Source: Leptodontidium sp. MPI-SDFR-AT-0119 (taxonomy: Eukaryota; Ascomycota; Leotiomycetes; Helotiales; Leptodontidiaceae). Taken from it: a DNA stretch of 64,000 nt. Numbering within the stretch: position 1 is the stretch's first letter; each line of letters starts with the position of its first letter. The position numbers and the translations under genes are program-made. Below the pieces are notes generated by a model, which worked only from the letters and a program-made list of their open reading frames with translations, was not told the DNA's origin and did not search any database. The stretch is from NCBI GenBank assembly GCA_020726505.1, contig JAHLEZ010000003.1:3720001-3784000 (forward strand), in the 5' to 3' direction. Of the stretch, positions 30,514 to 42,927 are shown piece after piece.

Positions 30514-33060
30514 TTGCTTTCACCTGCCCTTCTCTCTACCATCCAAACGAGCACGCTTCATGGCGCGCCAGAAAGTCGAGATATGGTGTTGCTAGAATAC
30601 CTTCAGAAGACCAGTCCGCTCTACTACAACAATACCTCTCATACCCACCAGAAACAACTCCCACCCTCCGCACCCGTGAGAGGATATCTCTGCAATGAAG
30701 ACTCCGGGCTCGCAAGGCGCAGGTCTCTCTCAGGGGGTGGTCGGTGGGGGATTCTTGGTCCCGCGGCGAGGATATTAAAAGGCAGTGCGGATTTGGTGAA
30801 TAACACTGTTCTGAGTCTGCGCGATGGGTTGACGGAGGAGGAGAGATTGGTCAAAGCCAGGAAGGAGGAGAGGAGGCAGATTTTGGCTCTGCGGATGAAG
30901 AATGCCGAGACCATGGATCAGTGGAAGGCGGCGGCGAAGGAATTAGACGTCCTTGACAACAACGAAGTCTGGAAAGCGGACTCTACCTCCTGCGAATTCG
31001 ATGCGGAACTTATCGAGACGAGATTGAAGCAGTTGGACGAGGCGAGGATCAACTGCGATGTCAAGGCCATGCTGCATCTGGTGCGGACGGCCCTAGCGAG
31101 GGATTTGGGCGGTATGGGCAACATCAAACTTTACAAGCATTCACATATTGGCACAAAAGATCTCATTGAGCGGTATATCGATTCCACCCTCGATACGATA
31201 CGGTCGCTGGTGGAGAAGAGCAAGATTAGTGTGCCCGATGGGTTGGAGACCAAGGATATTCTTGAGCAGGTAGTTTATGCAAGGCAGGCCTTTGGGAGGA
31301 GTGCTCTGTTGCTCAGTGGAGGTGCTACCTTTGGGATGAACCATGTTGGGGTTCTGAAGGCCCTTTTCGAAGCGAAGCTCCTCCCGCGGATTATATCTGG
31401 GGCGTCTGCAGGCAGTATTGTCTGTGCTGTGCTCTGTACACGCATTGATGAAGAGATCCCGGATGTGTTGAAGGCTTTCCCTCATGGGGATCTGGCTGTG
31501 TTTGAGGAGGACGGGAACGAGGATGGTATTCTGGAGCGAGTGAGACGCTTGTTGACGCAAGGAGCATGGATTGATATCAAACACTTGACGAGGGTGATGC
31601 AGGATATGCTGGGGGACATGACTTTCCAGGAAGCGTACAATCGTACACGAAGGATTCTGAATATCTGCGTTTCATCGGCGTCCGTCTATGAACTCCCGAG
31701 GCTTCTCAACTATGTTACATCACCGAATGTTATGATCTGGTCGGCTGTTGCAGCATCTTGCTCTGTACCCGTTCTCTTCTCGGCAGCCCAATTGCTGGTC
31801 AAGAATCCTATCACGGGGGAGAATAGTCCCTGGAATCCAACGCCACAAAAGTGGATTGATGGAAGTGTGGACAACGACCTCCCGATGACTCGGTTGGCGG
31901 AGATGTTCAACGTCAACCATTTCATCGTGTCTCAAGTCAATCCCCATGTTGTTCCATTCCTGGTCAAGGATGACATATCCATCACCAAGAACGCCAACTC
32001 AGAGAGTAGCTCTGGACCAGGTTGGGTCTACACGTTGACGAATCTAGCCAAGGACGAGGCTCTTCATCGAATGCAGGTCCTTGCTGAATTAGGCATCTTC
32101 CCCAATCTAGTCACCAAAGCTCGGTCGGTATTGAGCCAGAAGTACTCTGGTGATATCACAATCTTGCCAGAAATCGAGTATAAGGACTTCCCACGAATGC
32201 TCAAGAATCCTACCGCGGATTTCATGGTCCAGGCTTGTCTGTGTGGTGAGCGAGCTACCTGGCCGAAGCTTAGCAGGATACGCAATCATTGTGCTGTTGA
32301 GTTGGAACTAGATGCTGCAGTACAGAGACTACGAGCAAGAGTCGTGTTCAGCCCAAGTCAGGTCGACCTCAGACGGATGACGACAGGAAGCTTCCGAAGC
32401 CCGTTCAAGAGGAGTGGACGGAAGAGGCGAGATAGCGGTGGCAGTGTCCAAGCTCTGATGCCAGCAAATGACGGGCCAGAAGAAGAGGAAGATGGTATAA
32501 AACGGACGAGTTTCTCGAGACCTCCACTACGGACTTCATCTACCCACTGGAGCGTCACAAGACGGTACCTACCACCTCTAGCAACACCTACAGCTCGAAC
32601 GGCACAAGGAACGCCAATGCCAACACCGTCTCTATTCCAACCCATCAACAAGAAATTAGAGCTGAACATCCCATTCCCAGACCTCTCGTCCGCAGGCGAA
32701 ACAACTCACTCGCCTCCCTCCTCAGACGCAGACATTGATTCGCACACCGATGAGAGCAGCCCAGAGCCTGACATCACAGACGACACCATGCCAGGCCTAG
32801 GGCTTTACTTCACGAATCCGAACCGCACGTCCTCTGATGTGGTGGATTTCTTCTCGTCCAGTCAACCTATCACTGCGAAGACGGATCACGTCCTCGCTAC
32901 TTCACCTCTGTCATCCAGAGCGAGTCTTGCTATCCCACCACTAGCTGTGCTGAAAAAAGGACCAGAGGTGAAGAGTACGGGTCAGCCTAGCAGTCCGGAG
33001 TTGAGGTATAAGAGACTTTTCCATCCACCGCAACAGGACCAGCCGAATGTCCCGGAATGA
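30514..33060 (+). CDS. Patatin-domain triacylglycerol lipase (TGL3/4/5, SDP1 type)
   Basis: Single exon of 848 residues. It hydrolyses triacylglycerol at lipid droplets; yeast homologues also have lysophospholipid acyltransferase activity. Residues 75-250 form the N-terminal domain that precedes patatin in this family (LTEEERLVKARKEERRQILA, KAMLHLVRTALARDLGGMGN). The patatin core follows: oxyanion loop LLLSGGATFGMNHVGVLKAL at 266-285, nucleophile elbow GASAGS with Ser298, and catalytic Asp449 in KWIDGSVDNDLP. The following VNHFIVSQVNPHVVPF block is typical of lipid-droplet TGLs. The last ~220 residues are Ser/Pro-rich and disordered with basic stretches, likely regulatory phosphorylation targets. 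The start could also be Met24 (30583). It is convergent with the fluG-type gene. Confidence 0.9.
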   Translation: MLSPALLSTIQTSTLHGAPESRDMVLLEYLQKTSPLYYNNTSHTHQKQLPPSAPVRGYLCNEDSGLARRRSLSGGGRWGILGPAARILKGSADLVNNTVLSLRDGLTEEERLVKARKEERRQILALRMKNAETMDQWKAAAKELDVLDNNEVWKADSTSCEFDAELIETRLKQLDEARINCDVKAMLHLVRTALARDLGGMGNIKLYKHSHIGTKDLIERYIDSTLDTIRSLVEKSKISVPDGLETKDILEQVVYARQAFGRSALLLSGGATFGMNHVGVLKALFEAKLLPRIISGASAGSIVCAVLCTRIDEEIPDVLKAFPHGDLAVFEEDGNEDGILERVRRLLTQGAWIDIKHLTRVMQDMLGDMTFQEAYNRTRRILNICVSSASVYELPRLLNYVTSPNVMIWSAVAASCSVPVLFSAAQLLVKNPITGENSPWNPTPQKWIDGSVDNDLPMTRLAEMFNVNHFIVSQVNPHVVPFLVKDDISITKNANSESSSGPGWVYTLTNLAKDEALHRMQVLAELGIFPNLVTKARSVLSQKYSGDITILPEIEYKDFPRMLKNPTADFMVQACLCGERATWPKLSRIRNHCAVELELDAAVQRLRARVVFSPSQVDLRRMTTGSFRSPFKRSGRKRRDSGGSVQALMPANDGPEEEEDGIKRTSFSRPPLRTSSTHWSVTRRYLPPLATPTARTAQGTPMPTPSLFQPINKKLELNIPFPDLSSAGETTHSPPSSDADIDSHTDESSPEPDITDDTMPGLGLYFTNPNRTSSDVVDFFSSSQPITAKTDHVLATSPLSSRASLAIPPLAVLKKGPEVKSTGQPSSPELRYKRLFHPPQQDQPNVPE

Positions 33061-34164
33061 AAACCGGCATTCAATCACGATTGACTACGCTTTAACGGAT
33101 TCACATACACTTTTCTTTTGTCGCATACGATCGTTGTAATTTAGCGCATAACTGCATAGGGAGGGCGATGCTAGCGGGAGTTCTTTTGCTTCGGTGCTTT
33201 TGGGTTTTGAATGGTGTATAGAGAGATGAGATGGGACAGGAGCATTCTGGCGTTTTGGGATTGGGAATTCGGCATGAGGCACGAGGCATATCATTGCATG
33301 GCATGGCATGAGACACGGATGAATTGAATTCTGCAACTTTGAGCATGCGACTTCGGCATATTTGTAGAGAAAGAACAATGAAAGCAATTTACAAAGTTTC
33401 ACAAAGTGCTATTTGAACAAAAAAGAAATTTTCCCGAAGGGGTTACTGAGGTAGGTACTTGTGGTTTCTAGCCGTAATTTTGATGGATGGGTAATCGGGG
33501 GCGCCATCACGGATATTTAATATATTTTATGTAGATGTAGATAGATTATCCACGATCGTATTATAGCGAATTTGATCTCACTAATGTACCTAGGTAGTAA
33601 TGAAGAGATCGGCTTTGTAGGTAGGTACGCAAGTAGGTAACATATTACAAACACACAACTCCTACTGTGCTAAGTTAAGTTTAGGTAGTCCTCGAACCGT
33701 CCCCCCTTGGTTCAAATTGAAGGTATTTAGCGAGTGCGGGGCGGAGAGGCGGGAGGCGCAGTGGAATGAGAGGAGGGGAGGGGAGGGGAAGGGAAGTTGT
33801 ATCTAAGGTAAATTGGAACCGGCTGTTCGTTACTTTATTACGAAGTCCGTTTTGTATTCTTTAGGAAGTCCTTCTTTGGGGATTCATGCGACATAGTGAG
33901 GTACTTAGTGAGCTTGCGTTGACGGAAGAAGAAGTAGATGGTCTCATTAAGACTTAGGCTGGGTGTTAGTATGAGGGCGGTGTAAGATATGTGGAAAGCT
34001 TTTTGTATAGTATATGTTCTCGGAAGTTTGACTGGGAAATAATTTCTAAACTGTCATCACCATCAAAGGGGCCTAAGCGAAGACCTCGCTTTGTCAAACT
34101 CCAAGGCTTCAAACAAAACATGAATAGGAAAAAGTCGGCCCCAAGTAATGTCACCACCTCGTGA
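33061..34164. other. Convergent intergenic region with a G-rich tract
   Basis: 1.1 kb between the 3' ends of the lipase and fluG-type genes. A four-run G tract at 33775-33793 is noted separately. Several GTAGGTA-like short repeats occur near 33590-33640. No gene supported. Confidence 0.5.
33775..33793 (+). other. Potential G-quadruplex tract
   Basis: GGGGAGGGGAGGGGAAGGG contains four runs of at least three G separated by 1-2 nt, the canonical quadruplex pattern. It lies in the intergenic space where two convergent transcription units end. Confidence 0.6.
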
Positions 34165-36943
34165 TCAGTACCGCTCAATAGTCCAAATCTTCAACTCAGC
34201 CTCTTCCATCCCAGCAAACAGATCCAGCTCACCCCGCTTTATAGCCACATACCTCTCCACGAACTCCTCTCCAAGCAAACCTCTCAACACTTCATCTTTC
34301 TCCAAAATCTCCAACGCAGTCGGCAAATTCTTCGGCAGACCCGTCTTGACACCAAGTTCCTCTCTCTCCTCCTCACTCAAAAGTGCCGGATCCTTCAAGC
34401 AATCACCCAACACCATCCTCTCCTTCTCCTTCTCGCCATTCGTGCCAGCTGCGATGATAGCCGCGGTCGCGAAATAGATGTTCGCGAGCCCATCAAGGAC
34501 TTTGATCTCGAAATGACTGTCCTCCACTTTCCGGAGCGCCGTTTCGCGGTTCTGCGTTCCCCAAGCTACCCACCGTCCACCCGCCCAACAGCCATCTGCC
34601 ATACGCTGGTAGCTTGCCGGGTTACTGTACGTGAAGGCTATGATACCTGGGAGATGTTTCAGGATACCCGCATAAAATGGTCCATAAACTTCATCATCAT
34701 CTCCACCAGGCGAGGAGATCGAGATATGCATATGTGACGCCGTCCCTGCCATATTCGGGAAAGGCTTTGGGTACAGAGTGGCTCGCATCCCATGGTTTGC
34801 TACAACTGCGTTGATGATCTCTCGAGCGTGGATAAGCGTATCAACAGCTTCCATCGCAGGGAGTGCAGGGAGGACGAATTCATATTGTCCAGAGCAGGAT
34901 TCGGGGTGGAATTGCTCAAGGAAAATACCGGTCTCTGATAGCGTGTCGTAGATCTCTTCGAGAACGTCTATGATCTTACTGCCTTGCATTGCGCGGCTAG
35001 CGCTCCAGGAATGACCGGCTGTGTTATAGAGTGTGGAGAGTTTACCATCTGTGTGGGAGCGAGACATGAATACGATCTCGATCTCGAAACCTAGGAGGAA
35101 TTCTAGACCGACAGATTTGGAGGTCTCGAGGGTGTGGCGGAGGAGGGAGCGTGGACAGAGTGATACGGGTGAGCTGTCTATTTCAGTGAATTCGCCTTGG
35201 ATTGATGCGTAGCCGTCGGAGGGACCGGGTTTGATCGTGGACATGATGGCTTGCAGATTGTACTCGCCAGTGGCAGTTGCGCCTGAGATGATAGTATCGT
35301 TTTGGAGCAAGCCAAGTGAGGCTTTGGTGATGCCGATTTTCACATGTGGGCTGGACTTGAGCATCTCGAGAGCCCTTTTTACAGGTATTACCCTGAGACG
35401 TAGAATGGATGTGTAGTCTAGCCATTGGAGACGGAGGAATTTGACTGAAGGGTTGGCTTCTAGGAAGGACGTGAGGATGTGAAGGTCCGAGCTTGGTGGT
35501 GGGAGGGCCCTGAGCGGAAGACTGGTGGAAGAAACAGCAGGGGGTGGGGTGAGCGACGGAAGAGGGCTGAGCTTGAGTCCTAGACCGTACAGGTCGTTCG
35601 ATGTGGTGAAGAGGATGTCTTGCACTGCTCTAATAGCTTGAGGAACGGTCAAGGCCTTGTCACGGACATATTCTGATAGAACCTGTAGGTCTTAGGCTGG
35701 GATTCTTCCACAGTCAATGGGGAACTCACCACTTCCAAAGCTTCTCGAACTTGAATAATTGCGAGTAAATAAGTCTCGGGAAACCAATGTCCATCAGTAC
35801 TCCACATGATCTTCTCAGTCGGGCAGAGCTCTAGGATTTCTCTGACGGCATTCTCCTGTCCTTCTTTGCTCAGAAATGGGAAAACTTCTCCGATATCGGC
35901 GTATACGTTATCATACACGCTTGCTAGATACCCAGCTTCTTTCGTCCAAGGATAGCTGGCATGGAGAAGCACGATCGGGACTGTTGGGAATTTCCTGATG
36001 AATGCTTGGAGATGGGAAGGCGACGATGTCGTGAGAGTAATGTCATTATCTCCTAAACCTGTGTGAAATTGAAACGGTTTCTTGTATGGCCCAGGACTTT
36101 TCGAGATGAGCTGTGCAGTTTTATTGACCAAGCTGTGCAACACGTAGTCAGTATTGAAATTTAAGCGAACATCTCAAATCTCGAGCAATATTCCGGAGAT
36201 GCCCACTAGAATGGGGCAAAGAACTGGAAAGCTACATACTAGAAATTCAATGGTAGATTATCAATCCTCGTGAAATGAGTAACCCCATCATCTCGAAGCT
36301 GAGTAATATGATCCACGAAGGTATCCTCGATATCATCCATAGACATGTGAGGTGGAATAGCCAGTCCAGTCCGGTAACAAATGACCGATTTGAAGCCAAC
36401 AACTTCCGGATCTGCAATAGCATCCTTAATAACCATCTCAAATGCCTCACGCACGCCTCCAAAAACATCCTCGGGCGCAAGTTCGGGATTCTTGAACAGC
36501 TCGTTAATAATTTCCTCGGCGACCTTCTCGATTCTAACGATCTTTTTGCATTCGCTCCGTGTGAGCTTGTCATGCCAAGCATAGTCGTAGACCTCGTCTT
36601 TCCCGTCTAGTCCATCGTCCACGAGGATGGTTTCGATCCCTTCCAAGCATCGCTTCTGCCACGCGTGGTGTGGTTTGGCGTTCTCGGCCTCAATGGCTTT
36701 CACCACGTCATCCCACGTAGGCGGACATCCCAGGACGTCTGACAACTGCTTGACGGCTCGGATATGTGACAATGTCGATGTCGTCGTTCTCATAGCATCG
36801 CCATGGGCTTCAGTTGTGATGGCCAAAAGAGAATACTTGGACAACGCTGAAGGTATAAGGAGAGGATGGGCGTGGTTGTCGATGATGGGAGTTGTGTTGA
36901 TGGCTTTTATAAGGTCCTCCATTTCGGCTACTTCGGAAGCCAT
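34165..36943 (-). CDS. fluG: FluG-type amidohydrolase / glutamine-synthetase-like fusion
   Basis: Three exons: 36943-36240, 36132-35730 and 35682-34165, totalling 2625 nt and 874 residues, close to the length of Aspergillus nidulans FluG. Residues 1-390 form an amidohydrolase (nodulin/TatD-like TIM barrel) with the metal-site start TPIIDNHAHPLL, then PFQFHTGLGDNDI after exon 1, VPIVLLHASYPW, and KIMWSTDGHWFPE. The second half is glutamine-synthetase class I-like: FLRLQWLDYTSILRLRVIPV, GFEIEIVFMSR, EQFHPESCSGQYEFVLP, TASHMHISISSPGG and NRETALRKV. In Aspergillus, FluG is a cytoplasmic protein needed for the signal that starts asexual sporulation; paralogues of less clear role exist, so the symbol is by architecture. 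The third intron acceptor (CTACAG) keeps ALEV-VLSEYVRDK in frame. Confidence 0.85.
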
Positions 36944-37640
36944 TTGTGGGTGGAAAGAATGTGGAAATCAAGTTTCCAGAAGGCTTGAGGACTTCAAAGA
37001 TGGATCTTGGAAGCTTCAAATTGAGTTTGGTTGGTTGAGAGGCATTTCAAGTCAAGGTGGGGGGCAGATCCTCAATGCCACGGGCAGGTTAATGATCATG
37101 AGGTTGTGGACAGCTTATCGGCCTGCTCTTCGAATGGAAATCTAGACGTACAGTTAGCTTCTTCTATTCCACGGCATTCCGGTTGTGCTGAGTGGAATTG
37201 CTTACCGTCCTCATGATGGTCAGAAGTCAGATTGCTGTGATCATCATCCATGTGAAGCTCAGCTGTCCCACGTAATGTAACGTGACTGTAATCTTGACCT
37301 AGGTATCTTACCAGTCTTTTTCGTATCTCCGCTATTTTAGATGCATCATAATGTATTGGTATACCGTAACTGGTTACTATTCAAGATGCTAGGGAACCAT
37401 GCGTACGGTCCAACAGAATCTCAGATTCATCTCGAATTATCACGTGACGGCGATCTTGGTTGTAGCTCTAGTCTTGATCCACGATACTATGGCAGTGTAA
37501 TATACAAAGGTTCATTTGATCGGGAATAGTAGGGAATAATGAGCGCACTGTCGAGATAACAGATACGGAGCATGTATATTAACTATATTTGGTCCTTGGC
37601 TCAGGCCGTGGGTATCGCTTATAATCCACAACTCGTCATC
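36944..37640. other. Intergenic between fluG-type promoter and ABC transporter 3' end
   Basis: Upstream region of the fluG-type gene and 3' UTR of the ABC transporter. No supported coding frame and no clear motif beyond AT-rich leader sequence. Confidence 0.5.
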
Positions 37641-40600
37641 TCACTGCAGCAGCTGTTGCATCGCATTGAGCCTATAACTCTCCCTTCTTTCCATCAATTC
37701 GGCGTGATTACCACTGTCAACGATTTGACCTCCCTCAACAACGAAGATTATATCGGCTCTCTGCACAGTATGGAGCCTATGGGTGATAGCCAGAACAGTT
37801 GTTCCTCGAGCCGCTTCTTCCAGTCCGCGTTGAAGGGCTTCCTCACTCGCCGCATCAAGAGCACTGGTGCTCTCATCGAGAAGCAGCAGACGAGGCCGAC
37901 GGACAAGAGCTCGAGCGATGGCCAGACGTTGTCTCTGTCCTCCCGAGAGACGAGAAGATGAAGAAGCCCCGCACTCAGTATCATAGCCATCCGGAAGCGA
38001 AGCGATCACGTCGTGGATGTTAGCCAGACGACATGCCTCTTCAATCTCTGCATCAGTAGCTTCATGGCCTGGCGGAGCACCCAATCCGACATTGAAACGG
38101 ACAGTGCCGTCGAATAACGCAGGCTCTTGAGGAACGATGGCCATGGTTTCACGGAACGCGGTCGGGAGCAGCGAGATGTCCTGCCCATCGATAAAAACAG
38201 CTCCCTCGGTTGGGGAGTAAAGTCGTTGCACGAGGTTCATGATCGTTGACTTTCCAGCTCCAGATGGACCAACTAGACCACAGAATTGATTTGGTGGAAG
38301 GGTGAACGAGACGTTGTCCAGGATGGTGACATCGGGACGGCTGGGGTACGCAAAGGAGACATGTTTGAAGGCAACACTGGAACCTCCACGGCTTTTGTTA
38401 TTCGCGGGACTACTGGGCTTGATACTCGACTCCGTATCATCACCGGTCTTTGCTGGGTCGCGCCCATCTACACCAGTATGGGTACTAGATCCCAGGTTGA
38501 CGACTGTCATGACCCGTGACAAAGCCAGACGGGCACGAGAGAACTCGGGAGCGAGGGAAAACATGCTACTCCAAAGTTGTGCGCTTGTTAACATCGCTAC
38601 GAGGATAATGAGGAAGTCTGTCTGTGTGTATTGACCCTTCATAATCAATTGCGAACCCCACCAGTATGCCAGGGCATTAACAAAAATGCCGGCGGTGTAG
38701 GAAATGGCGAGGAAGACATTCGTCACCACCGAGGCACGCACCACCTGCTTCTTGGGTGGAAGCAGCAGACGGGCAAACGAATCCATGTACTCTTGTTCCA
38801 GAGAAAGTACTGCAACCGTCTTGATCGATTGGATAGCCTCTGTGGCCAGCGATGTAGCCGTCGAAAAAGCCTTTTGGTGTCGTTCCTCATACCGAGCCAG
38901 CATACGGAGTTGCATGAATCCTGCACCCAAAAGTATCGGAACCGTCACGAGACAAACCAGGGCAATCTTCCAGGCGAAGATGTGCGAGACGATGATAGAA
39001 ATCACAACATTCATACAGACGGCGAATATAGTACCAAAAGTCGACCCGCTGAAAGCTCCTACCGCCACACTGTCCTTGGTAATGACCCCCAGCAGACTGG
39101 TAGGATCACGGCCCTCGGACTGATGCCAGTGGAGAGTCTGCTCGAGAAGGGATCGGAAGGAGAGAACCCGAAGGTTGTAGAGCAGTCTTTCAGCAATAGT
39201 ACCAAATCCAAACCAGGCGAGGAAGTTCGCGAATAGCTCTACGCCAGCCAGCATGAAGTAAAGGCCAGCAAACAAGCGACCCATGGACCGAATTTTTTCA
39301 ATGGTGTTCTCACACTGGTTTAGAGCACTGACTGTGAAGCCAAAAATGACACCTGCACCAGTGAATGTTGCTCCAACGAAAACAGCTGCAATTATTGCAA
39401 TCGTGAACCAACCCAAGGATGGTCGGATGAGCCAAGCAATCCCTCGCATAACTGAGCTGAAAGGCTTGACGATATCGAGCTCGGGGTCCTTAACCTCCTC
39501 CTTTTTCTGGTCCACATTTGCAGCTTTCTTTTCGCCTTGGTCTTCATCGAGTTGTTTGGGTTGGGTAATTTCGACGCTCTGTCCTCCTCTGAGTGTTGAT
39601 GCATCAAGCGATTCGCCAGAGACGGAACCTGTGTCAGCTTTACCAGTGGTTCCCCGAGTTTGTAGTTTAGCCATTCGTGCGAATTCACTTTGATCCTGAG
39701 CCATCAACTCAGCGTATGTGCCCTGCTCAATGACACGACCGGCCTGCATGACAATGATGTTATCAGCGTTACGAATGGTCGAGAGACGATGGGCAATGGA
39801 GATAATTGTTCGTTGCTCAGCAGCGGCACGCTCTACTGCGAGCTGAATCCGTTTCTCACTGGCCGAATCCAGGGAAGCCGTCGCTTCATCGAGTACCAGA
39901 ATCTCCGGATTGCGGATCAAGGCTCGAGCCAGGGCAATTCTTTGTCGTTGCCCTCCACTCAGACGGGAACCATTGGGGCCGGCTGATGTACCATAGCCTG
40001 ACTCAAGGCGCTCAATAAAGCTCGCAGCATCAGCTTGCTCAGCAGCATTACGGACTAGATCCGCGATTTCAGCAAATTCAGGCCCCAAGGACGCTGCTGC
40101 TGAAAGAGCATCTCTACCCTTCTCGGCTAAGCTGGCGAGCGCAGGACCGCTGAGGAATGGCTTGAGATGCTGATGAGCAGGCTTAGACGAGTTGACAAGT
40201 CCTAGGGCAATATTCTCCAGGATACAACGGTCAAGAAGAGACGCCTCTTGCTGTACAAAGCTGATGAAACTGCGGAGTGATCGAACGTTGAGATCGCGCA
40301 GATCATGACCATCTAGCTCCACATGGCCCTTAGTGGGATCATGGAGACGAGCCATCAATGCAGCAATTGTAGACTTTCCACTTCCTGACAGCCCCACGAT
40401 GGCTGTGTACTTCCCAGCAGGGAATTTTAGTTCTACTTGCTGGAGCACAGGCTGTCCCGCGCGGGAGGGAAATTCGAAGGAGACGTTCCGGAAAGCAAGC
40501 GACTTGGCTGTGCTTGGAGGAAGAACGATTCCCTCGTTGGAGGTACCGTCGATTGCAGATGGCGCTAAAATGTCCTCTTGAAGTCGCTCGTACGCAGCAA

Positions 40601-41781
40601 TAGCAGCTCCGAGAAATGGGAGCGTTGGTGCGATACCTCCCAGCATGACACAAGCATCGACAAGAAGATAGACAATGGCGTAGATCTGTCCCACGCTGGC
40701 ACTTCCATCCTGCTTCTCTGCCGAGTCCGCGATGCGGATACTTCCTTGCCAGAACGCCAATGCATTACCTGAATAGGCGACAAAGTAGAGCAATCCGGTC
40801 TGGACAGCAGCAATCGCAGCTTTAGTCGTGGCGAACTTCTTAGCTTTTGCCATATGAGAAGCGAACTTTGCCTCAAGACGAGGAGCAGCACCGAAAGCTT
40901 GGACCACTGAAATATGAGTCAAGGCCTCAGAAGCAATGGATGATGCCGAAGAAGTTTCTCCAATTTGGTGTACTACGTACTTTCCCAGATATTTGCCGCC
41001 GACAATTCCTGAGATGAGGAAGGCTGGCAGCATGCATACCAAGATTCCAGCGAGACGGGGTTGCTGGGAGAAGGCGATGATGAAGACGGTGACGAAGAAA
41101 CTGATGGTCGTGATGATGTTACCAACTTTTTCTGACGTCCCTGCCTGGACTGCAGTGATATCTTCATGGAGACGACTTGAGACTTGACCAGCTGCTCCAC
41201 GTGTGTCGAAGAAAGCAGGAGGCTGACGAAGGAGAGCGGAGACATAGCGAGTACGCAGTCGCTGTGCAAGACGTTGACTGATGATATTCCAACAAGTCAA
41301 GTGACCGTAGATGAGGACGAGAGAGATGGCACCGATCCAGGCCGTTTGGATTACTTTGTTGTTGATCGTTGACTCGTATTGAAATGGATCAACTGTTGCA
41401 ACGCTGTCGCTTTCCGCAGCACATGTGGCACTGTTGAAGTTGTCGATGAGCTGACCAAAGAGGACACCCATCAAAGGAAATGGAATGCCTGCTCCAATTG
41501 CTGAAAGAGTACCGCAAATGATGAGTACGACATCTACCCATGATGGCTGAGCGGCGAAGAGCAATTCAAAATAAGTGAAGTAGCTCTTAAAAGACTGCGA
41601 CTCGGGTTAGACATGTGTCTATTCGCTTTTACTTCAAAAAAATGTCTCGACTCACTGATAATACATTCGATTTCTTAGCCGGAGTACTGCTGCTCTCACT
41701 GCTGGTCTGTTTCTCAGAAAGTTGCATCTCTTTCGTTGCTGGCAAAGTCTCAGCCGCTTCCTTCTCTACTTCGACAGTCAT
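37641..41781 (-). CDS. Full-size ABC multidrug transporter (ABCB/MDR type)
   Basis: Two exons: 41781-41656 encodes the cytosolic N-terminus MTVEVEKEAAETLPATKEMQ and onward; 41594-37641 starts SFKSYFTYFELLFAAQPSW. Total 1359 residues, typical for fungal TMD-NBD-TMD-NBD exporters (a P-glycoprotein-like topology). NBD1 has Walker A GLSGSGKST near residue 443, signature LSGGQRQR near 587 and Walker B ILVLDEATASLD. NBD2 has GPSGAGKST near 1147, LSGGQRQR near 1258 and LLLLDESTSALD. Both glutamates after Walker B are present, so both sites look catalytic. Each TMD shows six hydrophobic spans. A ~30-residue Ala/Leu-rich insertion lies between the NBD1 Q-loop and signature. It probably exports hydrophobic compounds or peptides across the plasma membrane; the substrate is unknown. 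Confidence 0.93.
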
Positions 41782-42927
41782 GTTTGCAATTCTGATTCCG
41801 TCTTAAAATTCCAAGAGAAGAAAAGACAGGCAAGAAAGGGACAAGAGAAATGCCCAGACGAATTTCAGACGACAAGGGCATTGTGTTGGCAAGTCACTCA
41901 TGTCACCAAAAAGCAGCACGACATGATCGGCGGCCATCTTCCAAAAACGAACAAGTTCAGACCGGGTAATCTGAGGATCTGATAAAAATTCAGCGCTATC
42001 CAAAAAGCATCTTTAGTGGATTTAGTGGAGCAGTCACGGGTCGGTACGTGAGTGCAAACAAGGCAGGTTTTCCCCCAATATCTAATCAGATTGATCGATC
42101 GGCGGATTAAGAAAAAAAAAGCCCAAGACGCTTTTCACGCTGCCGAGAGTCTTGGGTATGACTGTTTTACAAATGCTGAGTTGCTTCCAAGACCTCCTCC
42201 TCCGTAAGTGGTGCCATGCCCGGTGTCGGAGGGGGGACGAACAAGGAAAAATCTTCATCTGATTAGATTTGATCTACGACGTGAAAGAAATGCGTACGGC
42301 ACTTCCCTGCAATCCACCTCTGGCTCCATACAATAGACCCGGCCCCGGAAATGCTAGCAAGTTGGTCCGGGTTCATAAGAGGGGCACTAGATGCAGGATC
42401 ATGTCCGCCCTTTTTTTCACGCCATTGTCTTGCTTTGATGCTCTGATTTCAGATGGAAAGTCGTCTTTCGACCTACGAACTGCTTAGTAGAAGTGTAGAA
42501 GGCAGGTGGAAGTCATGCATAGTCTTTGCTCTGGTTCCTCTGGTTGTTCTGCAGCTCGCAGTATGCAACTAAGTCTACAGTATCAACAGGTGGGGAACGG
42601 GCAAGACATAACGGGAGGGCGTCTCTTGGCGCTTCTTGGCGCGTGGAATGATGGCAGTGCTTAGCGGCTATAATTTGACCTCGTTTGATGGCTTGAGGGC
42701 GAGCCAGCGAGACATACTACAATCCTCGGTGATCGTCTTCGAGGGATTCCATCCACGGGATCAAGAGACTCAAATGACTAAGATCGGCAAGAGAAGCAAA
42801 CATCGATTTCCACCGGTCAGTGCACCATGCCATTCCCTTGGTTGGAAGTGGACACCTATTCGGCGACTTGGGAAATCAGAAATGTTGGGAGATCCTGTTC
42901 AGCAGCAAAGATATGTATTAACACCAA
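41782..42927. other. Intergenic, ABC transporter promoter region
   Basis: 1.1 kb between the start of the ABC transporter and the 3' end of the GNAT gene. No supported frame. It includes an A-rich tract at 42110-42120. Confidence 0.5.

Noticed and set aside
36275..37145. Plus-strand frames over the fluG-type gene
   Set aside because: Antisense to a gene with clear family motifs; no independent support.
38302..39693. Several plus-strand frames of 100-200 codons
   Set aside because: All are shadows of the ABC transporter coding strand.
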